DNA of 64,000 bases, from contig CM059198.1 in NCBI GenBank assembly GCA_030323885.1, forward strand, positions 79,615,911 through 79,679,910. The letters are read 5' to 3'. The position numbers and the translations under genes were made by a program. The first letter of the stretch is position 1; each line of letters begins with the position of its first letter. Positions 60,592-64,000 of this stretch are shown here, piece after piece. This stretch comes from Branchipolynoe longqiensis (taxonomy: Eukaryota; Annelida; Polychaeta; Phyllodocida; Polynoidae). The notes under the pieces are model-generated. The model was not told where the DNA came from. It saw only the letters and a list, made by a program, of their open reading frames with translations, and searched no databases.

Positions 60592-60825
60592 TCTAGTCAC
60601 ACCATGCTTGCGCCCACAAAAAAGGATTGGTCGCAAATAGGTCGCAATGTGGTCGCAAGCAGTCACAAAGTGATCCGCATTGGTCGCTGACCACCTTGTG
60701 GCAATTTTGGTCGTAAGGAGGTTGCAGTTGCACTAAACTCCTCCTTGCGACCAAAATGGTCACCTGGAGGTCGGCGACCATTTTCATAGGTTGCTTTGGT
60801 CGCAAGCCATAGTGTGATTGGGGCT
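60592..60825. mobile_element. MITE-like palindromic element
   Basis: The left end (AGTCACACCATGCTTGCG) and the right end in reverse complement (AATCACACTATGGCTTGCG) are inverted repeats. The interior repeats GGTCGC-type words in both orientations (TTTTGGTCGTAAGGAGG against CCTCCTTGCGACCAAAA). It would fold almost completely. Its size of about 235 bases and lack of coding fit a miniature inverted-repeat transposable element. Confidence 0.75.
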
Positions 60826-60937
60826 TAACTCTCACAGTGATAGAACACACAGAATTGTTATTTGTGAAATTGGTGACTTGACCTGTAGCTATGTGTATAT
60901 ATATGGACCATAAAGTAAAACCTTATACTTCCCATAG

Positions 60938-61030
60938 AGCCTACTTGTGAAAATGGATTAACGGGCGATGATTGTGACATCGAGTGTCCCTGCGAATATC
61001 GGTGTGTGGGGAAAACCACCAAATGCGAAG
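60938..61030 (+). CDS. EGF-like exon 6 of a multi-EGF gene
   Basis: A 93-base exon with acceptor TTCCCATAG and donor GTAAGC, phase 1 at both ends. Residues: TCENGLTGDDC, CPCEYRC and TKC, an EGF half-repeat. Following exons must lie beyond the window on the right. Confidence 0.82.
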
Positions 61031-61469
61031 GTAAGCGCATCACTCCCTTTGCTGAAGATATATATCATACACAGGTCATCGAAAACAAAATATTTGATAG
61101 AAATTAATTTAGAGTTTAACGATTTTCTTTTTTTTAGTAATGAATTTATTTACCTTGCTCATAACGGATAAGTGTGTTCACACTTCTTTTCACTGCTGGG
61201 CATCACTAGTCCAATTTGATTTAAATCTTGTCAATGTTGTTTTAGTAATTTAGGTTTTCTTGTGTATTGGTTTCTAACGCTTTGTAGATTACAAATATTC
61301 CAAAATCCAGATTTTACTATACTTTTTGTTAATCCATTTAAAAATCGTCGTTTTGTCTAGGTTACATTATTGTTTACTTTCATAAACACTGCTATCTTTT
61401 CTGCATTTCGTGTGGCAGATAGCAGATGAGCTACAGTAGATAGACGTGTGCACGCCATCTGCTACCTGC
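61031..61469. other. Intron sequence, no gene seen
   Basis: AT-rich; nothing recognised. Confidence 0.55.
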
Positions 61470-61478
61470 AGCATTGGT

Positions 61479-61497
61479 CGTAATGCGAAGCATTACG
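61479..61497 (+). repeat. Terminal hairpin of DIRS-4
   Basis: Eight-base stem CGTAATGC / GCATTACG with loop GAA. The matching part of DIRS-1 (GTAATGC-TC-GCATTGC) has one mismatch. Confidence 0.75.
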
Positions 61498-61706
61498 TTT
61501 GATGCGAGGGAAGGAAGAGACCCTCCCCCGCCGCTGTGGCGCTGCCTACTCACCTCGGCCGAGCCCCGGCTCGCCCCCCCCTCCCTTCCCGCCACCTTCT
61601 TTGTTCTGGCGCTCACGCCTCACCCGACGCCCGCTGCTCGCCACATCTCACCCTCCCCCGGGCCGCCAGCATTCGCACCTCACCGGCTGTCGCCCCCCCT
61701 TCCTCC

Positions 61707-61741
61707 CTTATAAGGCCGCCCGCCGGCTCTCCTCAGGCACT
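61707..61741 (+). promoter_or_regulatory. Possible promoter of DIRS-4
   Basis: TATAAGG at 61709-61715, followed about 20-25 bases later by CTCAGGCACTC. DIRS-1 keeps TTAAAACC and CTCAGGCCACTC in the corresponding place, so both words are conserved within the family. Confidence 0.45.
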
Positions 61742-61834
61742 CACCCTCCTGCCGTCTTCCGCCTCTCTCCGCCTCTCTCCGCTTTTCCGCCTCTCTCCGC
61801 CCCCTCAGTAAGGCTCCCACCGCCGCCCGGCGCC

Positions 61835-62500
61835 AGTCGCCCACCATCCTCAACCCTGACGTCCACCTCGACCCTGGCGACACTGCCTTCCTCTGCCCCC
61901 CTGACCCCCCCGACCCGCCCCCCGACCCGCCCCCCCTCCCGCCCCCCGACCCCCCCCCCCACCGCCCACGACTTCGCCGCCCCCCTAGCCCGCCCCTGCC
62001 GCACCTCCTCCCCCGACCCCAGCCCCCTCAAACACCCTGCCCCGCCCCGCCCTTCCCTCGACGAGCCCACCGTCGATGTAATCGACCCCGACCTCCAGGC
62101 CACCCTGCCCGCCGCCCCCTCCTGCGGCCCCACCCCCCACCACTACCGCCCCACCATCCTCGCCTCCTGGCCCCACCCCTCCGGCGAGGCGTGGGACCGC
62201 TACCCTACCTTCCTCCGCACCTACACCGCCCTCCGGGAAGCGGGCCTCCCTAATTTTTTGGCCGCCCGCATCCCCCTACCCTCAGGCCTCCACATCCCCG
62301 CCTGGCGCTCCCGCCTCCAGGATTACCCCGACCAGGCCGTCCTCGACCTCCTCGAGTTCGGCTTTCCCGCCAACTACTCGGCACCAACCCTCCCTCGGCC
62401 CTCATTCTCCAACCACCGTGAGCCCCCGGAGTTCCTCCCTCACATCCAGGCCTTTGTAGAGACGGAGCTCGCCCTCGGCCCTCGGCGCCCTCATCGGCCC
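61835..62500 (+). pseudogene. DIRS-4 pol N-terminal extension
   Basis: A Pro/Ser/Thr-rich stretch leads into the pre-RT block (YRPTILASWPHPSGEAWDRY, REAGLPNFLAARIPLPSGLH, LQDYPDQAVLDLLEFGF, HIQAFVETELALG). A frameshift lies near 62475, after which RT is in another frame. The frame is open far upstream because of the base composition, so the true start is not known. Confidence 0.75.
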
Positions 62501-63060
62501 TTTCCACGTCCCCCCTTTCTCCCCCTGGACCCAGGTCTCCCCGATGATGACCCGCCCCAAGTCCGACTCCAGCAAGAGGCGGGTCATCGTCGACCTCTCC
62601 TATCCCCGAGGCGCCAGCGTGAACTCGGGCATCCCCCGGCGCGAGTACCTCGGGGAACCCCACGCCTACACCCTCCCGTCCGTCGCCGACGTCGGCCGCC
62701 GCTTAGTGTCCGAGGGCACCGGGGCCTACGTCTGGTCGGCGGACATATCCCGGGCCTACCGTCAGCTCCGCGCCGACCCCCTCTCCTGCCCTCTATTCGG
62801 GATATGCCTCAATGGGGGCACCTACATTGACCTCGCCCTCCCCTTCGGCTGCCGCTCCTCGGGCGCGGCCTGCGTCCGCGTCACCTCGGCGGTGGCCTGG
62901 ATCCTCCGGCGCGAGGGGTTCCATACCCTCGTCTACGTCGACGACTTCATCGGCTGCGAGGGCTCCTACCTGAAGGCCTGCAAGGCTTTCGACGCCTTCC
63001 TCGCCCTCACCACAGCCCTCGGCCTCGACGTAGCACCCGGAAAATGTCACACCCCCCGCT
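62500..63060 (+). pseudogene. DIRS-4 reverse transcriptase, intact palm
   Basis: Reads SPMMTRPKSDSSKRRVIVDL, YLGEPHAYTLPSVADVG, YVWSADISRAYRQL (first Asp), FGCRSSGAACVRVTSAVAWI, FHTLVYVDDFIGCEGSYLKA (both Asp of the box) and LGLDVAPGKCHTP. The frame then shifts near 63050. This copy shows what DIRS-1 lost between YVDYFVGC and DVAPGKC. Confidence 0.88.
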
Positions 63061-63290
63061 GTCCGCCTCACCTGGCTAGGGTTCGCCCTCGACAGCGAGG
63101 CCATGACCATCCGGGTGGCCCCCGCGAAGATCCAGGCCCTCGTCGACGACTGCGACGCCCGCGTCGCCCGCCCCACCCTCGGGAAGCAGGAGCTTCAGTC
63201 TCCTCGGCCGCCTCAACCACGTGAGCAGCTGCGTGCTCCCCGGCCGCAAGTTCATGGGCCGGCTCCTCGGGGCGCTCCGAGAGTGGGAAA
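63060..63290 (+). pseudogene. DIRS-4 RT thumb
   Basis: RLTWLGFALDSEAMTIRVAP-type sequence, DDCDARVARPTLGKQELQS and, after another shift near 63200, SSCVLPGRKFMGRLLGALRE. It ends at the poly-G block. Confidence 0.78.
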
Positions 63291-63296
63291 AGAAAA

Positions 63297-63346
63297 AAGG
63301 GGGGGGGGGGGGGGGGGGGGGATGGGGGTGTGGGGGGGGGGGGTGG

Positions 63347-63420
<74 letters not shown>

Positions 63421-63680
63421 GTTTTGGGGTTTTTTTGGGTTTTGGGGGGGGGGGGTTTGGTGGGGGGGGTGGGTTTGGGGGGGGGGGGGGGGGGGGGTTT
63501 TTTTTTTTGTTTATTTTATGATGGGGGGAAAGAATAAAGATAAAGAGAAGGTATGAAAGAAAGTAAGGTTTGGGGGGGAAGAAGTAGACTAGAATAATTA
63601 GAAGAATAAGAATAAGGGAATAAGTGAAAGGAGGGGGGTATTGTGTTGGTAAAATGAGATAAGGGGAGGGGAAGGAGCCC
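63297..63680. other. Poly-G block and G/A/T filler
   Basis: About 220 bases of almost pure G (63298-63520) with small T and TG interruptions, followed by 150 bases of A/G-rich sequence. It replaces roughly 180 bases that encode the end of the thumb and the start of RNase H in DIRS-1. The likely cause is a sequencing or gap-filling error rather than a natural insertion. Confidence 0.7.
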
Positions 63681-63682
63681 CC

Positions 63683-64000
63683 ACTCACTACTACGCCCGA
63701 GGGTACTCCAAGGCATTCCGGGCGCGGTTCCCGACGATCCACGAGCTCGAGGCGGTCAACCTCGTCGTCGCCCTCCGCGCCCTCCTCCCGGACGACGTCG
63801 CGGGGGCGACGGTGACGGTCAACACGGACAACATGGCCTCCGCCCTCGCGCTCGAGTTGGGACGTGCCCGAGACGCTACCCTCGGGACGTGCGCCCGGGA
63901 GCTCTGGCTGATGGCGGCCACGGGCTCCTTCGAGCTCCGCATCGTCCACAAGCCCGGGGCGGACCTCCTCCTCGCAGACGCCCTCAGCCGCGCCCACCTT
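63683..64000 (+). CDS. DIRS-4 RNase H, cut by window end
   Basis: In one open frame: HYYARGYSKAFRARFP, HELEAVNLVVALRALLPDD (Glu), VTVNTDNMASALALELGRAR (Asp), HKPGADLLLADALSRAHL (His, Asp). The block with the first Asp (IECDS in the other copies) is lost in the poly-G region. Confidence 0.85.

Larger units (their letters stand above)
61470..64000 (+). mobile_element. DIRS-4: GC-rich, cut by the window end
   Basis: Same family as DIRS-1, opposite orientation. It starts AGCATTGGTCG and goes on with a perfect hairpin CGTAATGCGAAGCATTACG (61479-61497). Pol extension, RT and RNase H follow. The zinc-type gag seen in DIRS-2 was not found. RT has an intact YVDD box. Three single-base-type frameshifts and a poly-G block (63298-63520) interrupt it. 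The recombinase would lie beyond 64000. Confidence 0.85.

Noticed and set aside
63297..63520. Natural G-quadruplex or telomere-like array
   Set aside because: It interrupts a conserved coding block and has no regular unit; an assembly or base-calling fault is more likely.

Overview
The window is eukaryotic, almost certainly animal, and is intron sequence crowded with transposable elements. The evidence is six small exons on the + strand with canonical splice borders (12436-12522, 25227-25391, 44833-44919, 48035-48193, 60373-60462, 60938-61030). All six encode cysteine-spaced EGF-like repeats, and all begin and end in phase 1, so they read as one multi-EGF host gene of the MEGF/scavenger-receptor type with introns of 0.5-19 kb. 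The species cannot be named from sequence alone. A marine invertebrate such as a mollusc, brachiopod or lancelet would fit the mix of EGF gene, DIRS, Gypsy and LINE elements.

Layout. 1-4220: two copies of a CR1/Jockey-like LINE around a Gypsy remnant. 4288-4847: a solo LTR. 5018-6600: an unexplained island of minus-strand reading frames, one possibly PC4-like. 6.9-8.9 kb: inverted and tandem repeats. 8935-10955: two more LINE remnants. 11660-11967: a 42-base tandem repeat. 12436: EGF exon 1. 13126-19823: a 52-base minisatellite split by a 5 kb GC-rich DIRS-type retrotransposon (DIRS-1). 21019-24840: a decayed Gypsy. 25227: exon 2. 26404-27440: a DIRS fragment. 28182-37703: a 9.5 kb unit with long terminal inverted repeats starting AGTA and a perfect 6-base target duplication GGTGAG, filled with nested retroelements. 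39290-44200: a second DIRS-type element (DIRS-2, minus strand) with a long gag. 44833: exon 3. 45597-46857: a 33-base satellite. 48035: exon 4. 48304-50854: a foldback element with ~0.8-0.9 kb arms. 51357-56180: a complete Gypsy with both LTRs and a TGTG target duplication, nested in an older Gypsy and carrying a tRNA-derived SINE. 56831-60260: DIRS-3. 60373 and 60938: exons 5 and 6 with a MITE between them. 61470-end: DIRS-4, cut by the window edge and interrupted by an improbable poly-G block.

The elements fall into a few families: one Gypsy family (five copies plus an LTR relic) with gag, zinc knuckle, aspartic protease, RT, RNase H and integrase; a second Gypsy family seen only as RT pieces; DIRS-type elements with gag, RT, RNase H and a tyrosine recombinase instead of an integrase; and two LINE families with different 3' tails. 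Nearly all coding copies are broken by frameshifts, stops or deletions. No prokaryotic genes, rRNA genes, CRISPR array or intact tRNA gene was found. The items most worth a second look are the 9.5 kb AGTA/GGTGAG inverted-repeat unit, the foldback element, the PC4-like island, the hairpin-bearing dispersed repeat, and a possible 31-base intron that would join gag to pol in DIRS-2.
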